A stretch of 11,678 nt of DNA from Bacillota bacterium (lineage in GTDB: Bacteria > Bacillota > Clostridia > Christensenellales > Aristaeellaceae): positions 1 to 11,678 of the forward strand of contig JAEYQQ010000117.1 of the NCBI GenBank assembly GCA_023409955.1, written 5' to 3'. Made by a program: the position numbers and the translations under genes. The notes below the pieces were generated by a model. That model saw nothing but the letters and a program-made list of their open reading frames with translations. It did not search any database and was not told where the DNA came from. Below are positions 1-7,373 of this stretch, piece by piece (position 1 is the first letter of the stretch; every line of letters starts with the position of its first letter).

Positions 1-1149
1 GAATATGGCAAATTTGCGCTGCATCTTTTGCCCTCGGGCGTTTTCCATCAGCATATCGTAAACATTATCGGACCGGGCGTAGCCTTTAACATTGAAGCGC
101 TGCTCAGCGAAATAAACACGATTGTCAGCCGCGGCGTGCCCAAGCCCAATGTGCTGATATCTGACAGGGCGCAGGTGATGATGCCCTACCATGTGGACTT
201 TGACAAATACGAAGAAGAGCGCCTGGGTGGCAAGTCCTTTGGCAGCACCAAGTCCGGCATCGCCCCGTTTTACGGCGACAAGTTTATGAAAATCGGCCTG
301 CAGGTCTGCCAGCTGTTTGATAAGGATTTGCTGCGTGAGCGACTGATGAACGTGGCTTCACTGAAAAACCCCATGCTGGAGCACCTCTACCACAAGCCGC
401 CCATTGATGTGGACGGGCTGGTGGATATGTTTTATACCCTGGCCAAGGAAATTGAACCCATGGTCTGTGATACCTCCTGGTATTTGCACGATGCTGTGAA
501 GGAAGGGAAAACCATTTTGCTGGAAGGGCAATTGGGGTCCCTTCGTGATCCGGACCACGGCATTTATCCCTATACGACGTCATCCTCGCCTTTGGCGGGC
601 TTTGGTACGGTGGGCGCCGGTGTGCCGCCCTGGGACATAAGGGATATCTGCTGCGTTACCAAGGCGTATTCCAGCTGTGTCGGCGCAGGCCCCTTTGTTA
701 CCGAGCTTTTTGGCGATGAGGCGGTGGAGCTGCGAAACCGCGGCGGTGATGCCGGGGAATATGGTGCTACAACCGGCAGACCTCGCCGGGTAGGCTGGTT
801 TGACGCTGTGGCTACCCGTTATGGCGTTATGGTCCAAGGGGGCACGGAAACCGTGCTTACCAATCTGGATGTGCTTGGATATCTGAAAGAAATCCCTGTC
901 TGCACTGGCTATGAAATTGACGGGAAAGTAACGGACAAGTTTCCCGCCACACCCAAGCTGATGGCGGCCAAGCCCGTTTATACCGTGCTGCCTGGCTGGG
1001 AGCAGGATATCCGCGTCATCCGCAGTTATGATGATCTGCCCGATAACTGCAAGAAGTATGTTGCTTTTCTGGAAGAGAAAATCGGCGTGCCCATTCGCAT
1101 GGTTTCCAACGGCCCTCGAAGGGAAGAAATACTCTACAGAAATGTATAA
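1..1149 (+). CDS. purA: Adenylosuccinate synthase, 5'-truncated by window edge
   Basis: PurA joins IMP and aspartate with GTP to give adenylosuccinate, the first committed step to AMP, in the cytoplasm. The frame is open from base 1 (EYGKFALHLLPSGV, matching the family HLIPSG region), so about 45 N-terminal residues, including the GDEGKGK loop, lie outside the window; 382 residues are visible against about 430 in the family. Seen here: HGIYPYTTSS, KAYSSCVGAGPF, GATTGRPRRVGW, LDVLGYLKEIPVC, and a C-terminal SNGPRREEIL. The usual GTTGRGIGP motif reads GSTKSGIAP, EGAQG reads EGQLG, and the guanine-contacting TKLD reads TNLD. From memory, such changes mark a variant PurA clade in Clostridia. The assignment is secure; the exact substrate behaviour is not. 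It is followed after 77 bases by hisH on the same strand. Confidence 0.95.
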   Translation, partial: EYGKFALHLLPSGVFHQHIVNIIGPGVAFNIEALLSEINTIVSRGVPKPNVLISDRAQVMMPYHVDFDKYEEERLGGKSFGSTKSGIAPFYGDKFMKIGLQVCQLFDKDLLRERLMNVASLKNPMLEHLYHKPPIDVDGLVDMFYTLAKEIEPMVCDTSWYLHDAVKEGKTILLEGQLGSLRDPDHGIYPYTTSSSPLAGFGTVGAGVPPWDIRDICCVTKAYSSCVGAGPFVTELFGDEAVELRNRGGDAGEYGATTGRPRRVGWFDAVATRYGVMVQGGTETVLTNLDVLGYLKEIPVCTGYEIDGKVTDKFPATPKLMAAKPVYTVLPGWEQDIRVIRSYDDLPDNCKKYVAFLEEKIGVPIRMVSNGPRREEILYRNV

Positions 1150-1154
1150 GCTCA

Positions 1155-1182
1155 AAGGGGCGCCGGCCATGCCGGGCCCCTT
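1155..1182 (+). other. GC-rich hairpin between purA and hisH
   Basis: AAGGGGC (1155-1161) pairs with GCCCCTT (1176-1182), and inside it CCGGC (1163-1167) pairs with GCCGG (1171-1175) around a CAT loop with one bulged G. This makes a 12-bp stem starting 6 bases after the purA stop. No U-run follows, so it may be a processing or mRNA-stability element or a weak terminator rather than a full intrinsic terminator. Confidence 0.5.
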
Positions 1183-1226
1183 ATGACTATCCGGTGATAT
1201 ATACCCGCGTTTGGGGGAGGATTGTT

Positions 1227-1841
1227 ATGATCGCCGTCATGGATTATGGCATGGGAAATCTGCGCAGCGTGCAAAAGGCGCTGGAGTATATGGGCCAGGA
1301 AGCGGTCATTACGGATGATCCTGATCTGGTGGTGTCAGCCGACCGAGTCATCCTCCCTGGGGTGGGGGCGTTTCGCGATGCCATGGCAAGGCTGAAGGAT
1401 ACCGGTCTTGACTAGGCGGCTTTGGAAGTGGTGAAAAGGAATACGCCCATGCTGGGCATTTGCCTGGGCATGCAGCTGCTGTTTGAGGCCAGTGAGGAAA
1501 ACGGCACCTATGAGGGTTTGGGTCTGCTGCCCGGTACCATTACTCGCTTTCCTGACATGGGGCTGAAAATCCCCCATATGGGGTGGAATACACTAAAAAC
1601 AAGGGACTGTGCCTTGTTTAGCGCTGATGAAAGCCCCTGCGTGTATTTTGTCCACTCCTATATCATGGCGGATATATCCCCCGATTGGTCGGTTGGCATC
1701 TGTCACTACGGCATTCCCTTTACAGCTGCAGTGCAAAAGGGGAATGTGATGGCTGCCCAGTTCCATCCTGAAAAAAGCGGGGCGGACGGCCTTGGCATGC
1801 TCCGTCGCTTTGCCGCCTTCGGTGGAAAGGAGGGGGCCTGA
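1227..1841 (+). pseudogene. hisH: HisH glutaminase subunit of IGP synthase, interrupted by in-frame UAG
   Basis: HisH is the class I glutamine amidotransferase that feeds ammonia to HisF in histidine synthesis. The ATG at 1227 has GGGGGAGG (1213-1220) six bases upstream and starts MIAVMDYGMGNLRSVQKALE, typical of HisH. Codon 63 (1413-1415) is TAG. The same frame then continues without another stop to TGA at 1839-1841, for 204 positions, the normal family length. All catalytic residues are present: Cys79 in LGICLGMQ, His180 and Glu182 in QFHPEKS, plus PHMGWN and YFVHSY. Recalled B. subtilis HisH has Gln at the amber position (LDQ), so CAG to TAG is the simplest origin. ATG 1449 (Met75), with AAGGA at 1436-1440, could restart translation and give 130 residues holding Cys79. 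hisF begins 2 bases after the stop. Sequencing error, a real nonsense mutation, or suppression are all possible. Confidence 0.9.
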
Positions 1842-1843
1842 CC

Positions 1844-2605
1844 ATGCTGCTCAAACGCATTATTCCCTGCCTGGATATCAAAGATGGCAGAGTGGTCAAG
1901 GGTGTCAACTTTGTGAACATCCGGGATGCTGGTGATCCGGTGGAGGCCGCTGTGTGGTATAACCAGGCCGGGGCCGATGAACTGGTGCTGCTGGACATTA
2001 ATGCCTCCCACGAGGGCCGCAAAACCATGCTGGATGTAACATCCCGCGTGGCAGAGCAGGTGTTCATCCCCTTTACGGTAGGGGGCGGCATCTCCGATAT
2101 TAACCAAATCCGGGATCTTTTGCGCCTTGGGGCAGACAAGGTATCCATCAACAGCCCGGCAGTGAAGAATCCGGATTTTATTGAAGAAGCGGCGCTGCGC
2201 TTTGGTAGCCAGTGCATTGTGTTGGCCATGGATGTAAAAGCAAGGCGTGGCGGCGGCTGGGATGTGTACATCAATGGCGGCCGGGTGAACACCGGTATGG
2301 ATGCGCTGAAGTGGGCAGCCGAAGGCGTGCGCCGGGGTGCCGGGGAAATACTGCTTACTAGCATGGATACCGACGGGGTGGGGGAAGGCTTTGACCTTTC
2401 TGTAACAAAAGCCGTGGCCCAGGCGGTGCATGTACCCGTCATCGCCTCCGGCGGTGCAGGAAGCATGCAGCATTTCAAAGATGCGCTGACCATAGGCTGT
2501 GCGGATGCGGCGCTGGCGGCCACGTTGTTTCATTTCCGCATTCTGGAGATTGGAGCATTAAAGGCGTACCTGAATCAGGAAGGTGTTCCTGTCAGGTTGC
2601 GATAA
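1844..2605 (+). CDS. hisF: Imidazole glycerol phosphate synthase cyclase subunit
   Basis: HisF is a cytoplasmic (beta/alpha)8 barrel. It condenses PRFAR with ammonia from HisH to give imidazole glycerol phosphate (histidine branch) and AICAR (which returns to purines). The 253 residues are the usual family length. Both catalytic aspartates are present: Asp11 in CLDIKDGR and Asp130 in LAMDVKAR. Phosphate-binding segments GGGISDINQIR, ADKVSINSPAVKNP and IASGGAGSMQH are also seen. The ATG at 1844 follows the hisH stop by 2 bases, with AAAGGAGGGGG at 1826-1835, so translation is probably coupled to hisH. No hisA, hisI or hisE follows. HisF of this family can use free ammonia, so it may still work if HisH is lost (inference). 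Confidence 0.97.
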   Translation: MLLKRIIPCLDIKDGRVVKGVNFVNIRDAGDPVEAAVWYNQAGADELVLLDINASHEGRKTMLDVTSRVAEQVFIPFTVGGGISDINQIRDLLRLGADKVSINSPAVKNPDFIEEAALRFGSQCIVLAMDVKARRGGGWDVYINGGRVNTGMDALKWAAEGVRRGAGEILLTSMDTDGVGEGFDLSVTKAVAQAVHVPVIASGGAGSMQHFKDALTIGCADAALAATLFHFRILEIGALKAYLNQEGVPVRLR

Positions 2606-2663
2606 GCCTTGCTGGTGAATGTATCAGCATTGTACGAATGTGTTGTTTCCCGATGCTTTTTGC

Positions 2664-2685
2664 GCTGGCATAAGACCGGCTTTTT
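2664..2685 (+). terminator. Weak intrinsic terminator candidate after hisF
   Basis: GCTGG (2664-2668) can pair with CCGGC (2676-2680, one G-U) around a 7-base loop, followed directly by TTTTT (2681-2685). The stem is short, but the position, 59 bases after the hisF stop and before a new promoter, fits the end of the purA-his transcript. Confidence 0.4.
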
Positions 2686-2766
2686 GCTGAGCGCCCAGGG
2701 ATATGAAGAAATGTATGCCCATGAATGACGCCAAATCAGAGCCTTAGGTATATATTATCACCATTG

Positions 2767-2781
2767 TGGGAAGCATTCCCA
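2767..2781. promoter_or_regulatory. 15-base perfect palindrome upstream of the propeller-gene promoter
   Basis: TGGGAA-GCA-TTCCCA is a perfect 6+6 inverted repeat, 43 bases upstream of the -35 box at 2825. It could bind a dimeric regulator or be chance. No known operator was recognised. Confidence 0.25.
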
Positions 2782-2824
2782 TGGAAGGGCTGGTTGATTA
2801 TTTACAAGTAAGAATGAATTTTGC

Positions 2825-2853
2825 TTGTGGATAAACGGAACTTTCTGTATAAT
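2825..2853 (+). promoter_or_regulatory. SigA-type promoter of the membrane propeller gene
   Basis: A perfect -10 TATAAT (2848-2853) lies 17 bases after a weak -35 TTGTGG (2825-2830). Transcription would start near 2860, leaving a leader of about 35 bases before the TTG start at 2896. This placement also argues against any start codon upstream of 2860. Confidence 0.7.
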
Positions 2854-2895
2854 AGACAGGTGAAGCTGGTTCGAAGTGAAAAGGAGTGCCGTGTT

Positions 2896-5715
2896 TTGAG
2901 CGATCGTGAACAAAATCGCCTGAATGGCCGTATCCCGGCCAGGGCGATGTATGAAAAAGCAGAACAGGTTCCCGGGCCGGGCGATATCAGGCCGGACATG
3001 ACAAGGCGTGCCGGGCGCGCCCCCATGCTGCCGGATGAAGAGCCTGAGCAGCGGTACGTTCCAGCCCAGACGCAGTATGTAAGCAAGCGGGTCAGCCGTT
3101 TGTCTGATGCGCCTGCAGCGGATGATTATCAGGGGGGTATACCTGCCCAGGGGTATGAACGCCGCCGCCGTTCCCAGCGGCATGCCGGTATGGAACAGGA
3201 AGCACAGGAGCGGCCTGAACCCAGGCTTGCGCAGCCGACCATGCGGGAGGCTACCCGGGTGTTGCCAAGCACCCAGCGGGATGAGCCCAGGATGGCACCG
3301 CCGACAAGGCCCGTACCTGTGAATCGTACACCCATGGAGAATGAACAAATGCTGGGCCAGGGCCGTCCTCAGGGGCCTGGTGCCAATTATGCCAGAGGGC
3401 AAAGGCCCGTTCAGGGCCAGGATGAGTTTGCTCCAATCAGGCCACGTCAGGCACCCGTAACGCCATCCTACCTGGAAGAGGAAGAAGAGGATGCTCCCCG
3501 CCGTGGCCGTACAGGGCTGATGGTGCTGCTAGGTCTTGTGTTGGTTGCCGCACTGTTTGTAGGAGCGTTGTATCTGGCGCTGCCCGGGCGCGATGACCAG
3601 CAAAGCGGAGGGATTATCAATGCCCTCAACGATGTGAAGGATACCATTACCCAGGAGGTTGGGCTCTTTGCCACCAGTGTGAAGAACATCTTCGTAACGG
3701 AAACCAAGGAGCCGCCTGCAGTGCAGTATTTCCAGGTCGTTCCCTCTGCTAGCCAGGCGCCGGTGGACCTGGCCTTTACCATTACCACCACCAAAACGGT
3801 GGAAGGGGTCAGAATATTAAACAGCCTGGGCAATGTATTGCTGGAAGAAAAGAGCCCCAGGGTGAACGAGGAACAGTGGATCATCTGGACGCTTACGTTG
3901 TCCATCACCGAAGCATATACCGGGCAGATATCCGCCCAGGTCCTATCCGGCGAAACCTGGTTGGATAGCGATAAAACGGTGGATGTAGCCATCAATGCAC
4001 CTGTTGCCGCACCTACGGAAGACCCGGTGGATCATACTCCCTTACCCTCGCAGCAGGTGAATGAAGCCAATACGCCTGAACCCTCTATTGCCCCCACTGC
4101 AACCCCGGATCCTACGGCTGTGCCCACTGCCACACCGGAACCGACGCCGGAACCCACTGCCACACCGGAGCCCACGCCTGTGGCATCGCCTAGCCCCACG
4201 CCCATGCCCTATATGACAGCAGGCGCGGTGGAAGGGACGGATCCTTCCCAGTTGAAGCTGACAACGAAAATCTATAGCGGCTCCAAATCGGTCAATGAAT
4301 ATAACCGAATTGTCCCCGTAAAAATGAACGGCCCCATGGATTACGCTGCATGGAACGGCGCAGTGCTGACCTTTAGGGGCGGCCCCTTCCGCCAGAACGC
4401 AGCTTACGGCACCGTGGATGTGCAGGAAAACAAGCTGGAAATCGCTTGGAGTACGCCTATGGGCGGCATATCCTCCTACCATGGCGCAGGCTGGACAGGC
4501 CAGCCGGCCATCGTCAAGTGGACCAAGGAAATTCGCCAGATCATGAACATCAACGAGGAGAAAAAGGCTGTCACTGCGCTGAAAGAAGTGATACTGGCTT
4601 CTCAGGATGGCAAGATTTACTTCCTGGATTTGGCTGACGGCCAGCCTACCCGTGACCCTATCAATGTCGGCTATCCCTTGAAGGGTTCCGTTTCCATTGA
4701 TCCCAGTGGCATGCCTATGCTGTCTGTAGGCCAGGGCATCAGCAAGATCGGCAACAACACCGGGGATATCGGCTATTTCCTGTTCAACCTGATCGATCAA
4801 AAGCAGCTAAAGTTCATCAATGGCCGTGACAGGAACGCTTATGGCAGCAACGGTGCCTTTGATGGAACATCGCTGATGGATCGAAACAGCGATACCATGA
4901 TCATTGCCGGTGAAAACGGCATGCTGTACACCATCCACCTCAATACCAAGTTTGATCATATTGAAGCAAAGCTGACCATCGACCCTGAAATCGTATCCTA
5001 TAAATCCAAGACCTCCACGCAGAAAGATACCCAAACAGGCATAGAAGGCAGCGTGGCCATGTATGGCAGTTACGTTTACTTTGCTGATGCCATTGGCATT
5101 TTGCAGTGTGTGGATGTCAATACCATGAAGCCTGTATGGGCTGTGGACACTGACGACAATACCGACGCCAGCATTGCTTTGGACTTTGATGAAGACGGTA
5201 CCTTGGCGCTGTATACCGCCAACACCGTAAAGGAGCAAGGCAAGAACGGCATCAGCACCATCCGCCGTTTGAACGCCTTAACCGGAGAGCAGGAATGGAC
5301 ATACACCGTGAAGGTGGAGTTTGATTCCAATGAAACCGGCGGCGTAATGGCTTCCCCTGTGGTGGGCCAGCAGAGTATTGGCAATTTGGTAATCTTCACT
5401 GTGGCCAAAACTCCGGAAGGTGGCCAGATCATCGCTTTTGATAAAAAGACTGGGCACATCGCATGGCAGCAGCCCATGTCCCACTTCAGCTGGAGCTCTC
5501 CTGTTGCTGTGTATAACGAAGCGGGAGAAGCGTGGATTATCCAAGGCGACAGCAATGGCCTTCTCCAATTGCTGGATGGGCAGACTGGCGCTGTTATGAA
5601 CGGCATCCAGCTCGAGGGCGCCATCATCGGCTCTCCTGCCGTGTATAACGATACCCTGGTGGTTGGCACCAGCGGTAAGGGCGTCAGCAAAATCTACGGC
5701 ATTAAAATCAAATAA
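2896..5715 (+). CDS. Single-pass membrane protein with extracytoplasmic PQQ-like beta-propeller
   Basis: A 939-residue protein of unknown function. The TTG start at 2896 is chosen because AAAAGGAG (2879-2886) sits 9 bases upstream and the promoter lies before it. Residues 1-205 are Arg/Pro/Gln-rich, without clear fold, and end in an acidic run and PRRGRTG. Residues about 206-229 form one TM helix (LMVLLGLVLVAALFVGALYL), so the Arg-rich side should be cytoplasmic and the rest outside. Residues about 275-370 look like an Ig-like beta-sandwich. Residues 372-439 are a Pro/Thr linker (TPEPTPEPTATPEPTP). Residues about 440-939 carry PQQ-type blade motifs such as IIAFDKKTGHIAWQ, RLNALTGEQEWTY and LQLLDGQTGAVM. 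No enzyme motif was seen, and PQQ binding itself is not implied. A cell-envelope scaffold or sensor is possible. It is flanked by its own promoter and terminator, so it is probably monocistronic. Confidence 0.88.
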   Translation: MSDREQNRLNGRIPARAMYEKAEQVPGPGDIRPDMTRRAGRAPMLPDEEPEQRYVPAQTQYVSKRVSRLSDAPAADDYQGGIPAQGYERRRRSQRHAGMEQEAQERPEPRLAQPTMREATRVLPSTQRDEPRMAPPTRPVPVNRTPMENEQMLGQGRPQGPGANYARGQRPVQGQDEFAPIRPRQAPVTPSYLEEEEEDAPRRGRTGLMVLLGLVLVAALFVGALYLALPGRDDQQSGGIINALNDVKDTITQEVGLFATSVKNIFVTETKEPPAVQYFQVVPSASQAPVDLAFTITTTKTVEGVRILNSLGNVLLEEKSPRVNEEQWIIWTLTLSITEAYTGQISAQVLSGETWLDSDKTVDVAINAPVAAPTEDPVDHTPLPSQQVNEANTPEPSIAPTATPDPTAVPTATPEPTPEPTATPEPTPVASPSPTPMPYMTAGAVEGTDPSQLKLTTKIYSGSKSVNEYNRIVPVKMNGPMDYAAWNGAVLTFRGGPFRQNAAYGTVDVQENKLEIAWSTPMGGISSYHGAGWTGQPAIVKWTKEIRQIMNINEEKKAVTALKEVILASQDGKIYFLDLADGQPTRDPINVGYPLKGSVSIDPSGMPMLSVGQGISKIGNNTGDIGYFLFNLIDQKQLKFINGRDRNAYGSNGAFDGTSLMDRNSDTMIIAGENGMLYTIHLNTKFDHIEAKLTIDPEIVSYKSKTSTQKDTQTGIEGSVAMYGSYVYFADAIGILQCVDVNTMKPVWAVDTDDNTDASIALDFDEDGTLALYTANTVKEQGKNGISTIRRLNALTGEQEWTYTVKVEFDSNETGGVMASPVVGQQSIGNLVIFTVAKTPEGGQIIAFDKKTGHIAWQQPMSHFSWSSPVAVYNEAGEAWIIQGDSNGLLQLLDGQTGAVMNGIQLEGAIIGSPAVYNDTLVVGTSGKGVSKIYGIKIK
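4123..4169 (+). repeat. Tandem DNA repeat in the Pro/Thr linker
   Basis: The 17-base unit CCCACTGCCACACCGGA occurs at 4123-4139 and again at 4153-4169, a 30-base period. It encodes the PTATPEPTP-type spacer between the Ig-like and propeller domains. Such repeats can change copy number and so linker length between strains (inference). Confidence 0.8.
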
Positions 5716-5726
5716 CGGGTTGATTT

Positions 5727-5782
5727 ACCGCCGGGGCAGGCATGGGGTGGCAATGCTGCTCCCACCCTCCCGGCGGTTTTTT
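5727..5782 (+). terminator. Strong intrinsic terminator after the propeller gene
   Basis: ACCGCCGGG (5727-5735) pairs perfectly with CCCGGCGGT (5769-5777), and the stem ends in a run of six T (5777-5782). The 33-base interior can form a second short stem (GGGTGG with CCACCC). It starts 11 bases after the stop codon. Confidence 0.9.
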
Positions 5783-5813
5783 GCATGCATCACAAATGTA
5801 AAGGGGTATTCGT

Positions 5814-7307
5814 ATGGGCAATCGGTATCTTGTTGCACTGGATCAGGGAACCACCAGCTCACGGGCGGTCGTATTTGAGGAAAGCGGCAGGGTGCTTGCA
5901 GCCCATGGCATAGAGTTTCCGCAGATCTATCCCAAGCCGGGCTGGGTGGAGCATGATCCAGAGAATATTCTGGATACCCAGGTGGAGGCACTGCGAACAG
6001 CGGTCAGGCTTTCGGGCATAGCTGTGGAGGATATTGCCGCCATCGGCATTACCAACCAGCGGGAAACCACCCTGGTGTGGGACAGAAATACCGGAGAATG
6101 TGTCCATAATGCTATCGTCTGGCAGTGCCGCCGCACCGCCCCTTATGTGGAACGGCTGAAGGCTGCCGGTAAAACAGAACTCATCCGGGAAAAAACCGGA
6201 CTTGTGCCAGATGCTTATTTTTCGGGTACAAAGCTAGCCTGGTTATTGGATACCCTGCAACTGCACAAAAGAGCAGAAGCTGGCGAGCTCTGCTTTGGTA
6301 CCGTTGACAGCTTTTTATGCTGGCATCTGGTAGAGGGCCGGCCCCATGTAACCGATGCCACCAACGCCAGCCGCACCATGCTGTTTAATCTGTCCACCCA
6401 GGAGTGGGACAAGGAACTTTTGAGCATGCTGGACATCCCGGAGGCCATGCTGCCAAAGGTGGTAGACAGCGCCCAGGTGGTGGGCATGCTGGATACGTCC
6501 ATTTTAGGCCGTCCCATTCCCGTGGCGGCCATGGCGGGGGATCAGCACGCATCGCTCTTTGGCCAGGCCTGCCATAAGGCCGGCATGGTGAAAAACACAT
6601 ACGGTACCGGCTGTTTTATGCTGATGAATACAGGCGAAAAGCCAGTGGCATCCAAGCATGGCATGCTGACTACCATGGCTTGGCGTATTGGCGGCAAGCC
6701 CACCTATGCGCTGGAGGGCAGCGTGTTCATGGGCGGGGCAGCCGTCCAGTGGCTGCGGGATGAGCTGAAGCTCATATCCACCTCTGCAGAAAGCGAAAGC
6801 CTTGCCAAATCCATCAAGGATACCGGCGGGGTATACCTGGTGCCTGCCTTTACCGGGCTTGGCGCCCCCTGGTGGGATATGTACAGCCGTGGAACCATTG
6901 TGGGATTAACCCGTGGAACTGGCCGGGCGCATATCGTCAGAGCCGCCCTGGAGGCCATCGCCTTTCAATCGGCTGACCTGTTAACCGCCATGGCGGCAGA
7001 CTGCGGGTTTGAACCCAAGCAAATGCAGGTGGACGGCGGGGCCAGCGCCAACAGCTTTTTGATGCAGTTTCAGTCGGACATCATGAACATCCCGGTGGTT
7101 CGCCCCAAGGTCATGGAAACCACAGCCCTTGGCGCAGCGCTGCTGGCAGGGCTGGCAGTTGGAATATTTGGTTCGGTGGAAGAAACGGCTAAGGCATGGC
7201 AGCGGGATTTGCAGTTTGATCCGCAAATGAGCAATGCCCATCGGGAGGATGCTGTCTGTGGCTGGCACAAGGCTGTGGAAAGATCACTGAAATGGGCGCA
7301 AGAGTAA
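5814..7307 (+). CDS. glpK: Glycerol kinase
   Basis: GlpK phosphorylates glycerol with ATP to sn-glycerol 3-phosphate, for glycerol use and lipid synthesis. The 497 residues match the family. The FGGY-kinase phosphate loop is DQGTTSSR at 10-17. The glycerol-binding residues known from E. coli are kept: Arg83, Glu84, Trp103, Tyr135 and the Asp of GDQHASLFGQ (Asp243). Also seen are NTYGTGCFML, GLGAPWWD and VDGGASANSFLMQ. In Gram-positive GlpK a His in an HFYG segment is phosphorylated by the PTS protein HPr; here the matching stretch (about 225-235, MLDTSILGRPI) has no His, so that control is probably absent. The ATG has AAGGGG (5801-5806) 7 bases upstream. No glpF, glpD or glpO is adjacent. The start lies only 31 bases after the preceding terminator, and I see no clear promoter in between. 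Confidence 0.97.
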   Translation: MGNRYLVALDQGTTSSRAVVFEESGRVLAAHGIEFPQIYPKPGWVEHDPENILDTQVEALRTAVRLSGIAVEDIAAIGITNQRETTLVWDRNTGECVHNAIVWQCRRTAPYVERLKAAGKTELIREKTGLVPDAYFSGTKLAWLLDTLQLHKRAEAGELCFGTVDSFLCWHLVEGRPHVTDATNASRTMLFNLSTQEWDKELLSMLDIPEAMLPKVVDSAQVVGMLDTSILGRPIPVAAMAGDQHASLFGQACHKAGMVKNTYGTGCFMLMNTGEKPVASKHGMLTTMAWRIGGKPTYALEGSVFMGGAAVQWLRDELKLISTSAESESLAKSIKDTGGVYLVPAFTGLGAPWWDMYSRGTIVGLTRGTGRAHIVRAALEAIAFQSADLLTAMAADCGFEPKQMQVDGGASANSFLMQFQSDIMNIPVVRPKVMETTALGAALLAGLAVGIFGSVEETAKAWQRDLQFDPQMSNAHREDAVCGWHKAVERSLKWAQE

Positions 7308-7317
7308 TGCCATAAAG

Positions 7318-7354
7318 AATAAGCCCCGGCAAAGAAACATTGCCGGGGCTTATT
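7318..7354. terminator. Bidirectional terminator between convergent glpK and XRE genes
   Basis: A 15-bp perfect stem, AATAAGCCCCGGCAA (7318-7332) with TTGCCGGGGCTTATT (7340-7354), encloses a 7-base loop. A/T-rich ends on both sides give short U-rich tails in either direction. It lies 10 bases after the glpK stop and 19 bases from the stop of the opposing gene. Confidence 0.88.
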
Positions 7355-7373
7355 TGTGGGTTTCAGCATGCAG

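Noticed and set aside
1706..2533. Two long antisense ORFs of about 270 codons opposite hisF
   Set aside because: They are overlapping shadows of a well-conserved gene, with low-complexity unlikely protein sequence and no ribosome binding site.
2821..2895. Longer N-terminus for the propeller protein starting at TTG 2821
   Set aside because: It would place the promoter -10 box (2848-2853) inside the gene and has no ribosome binding site; the TTG at 2896 has a good one.
4123..4169. CRISPR-like array
   Set aside because: Only two 17-base copies, in frame within a protein linker; this is coding low-complexity repeat.
4042..4800. Long antisense ORF opposite the propeller gene
   Set aside because: Cys/Arg/Gly-rich shadow of the Pro/Thr linker and propeller region; no start signals.
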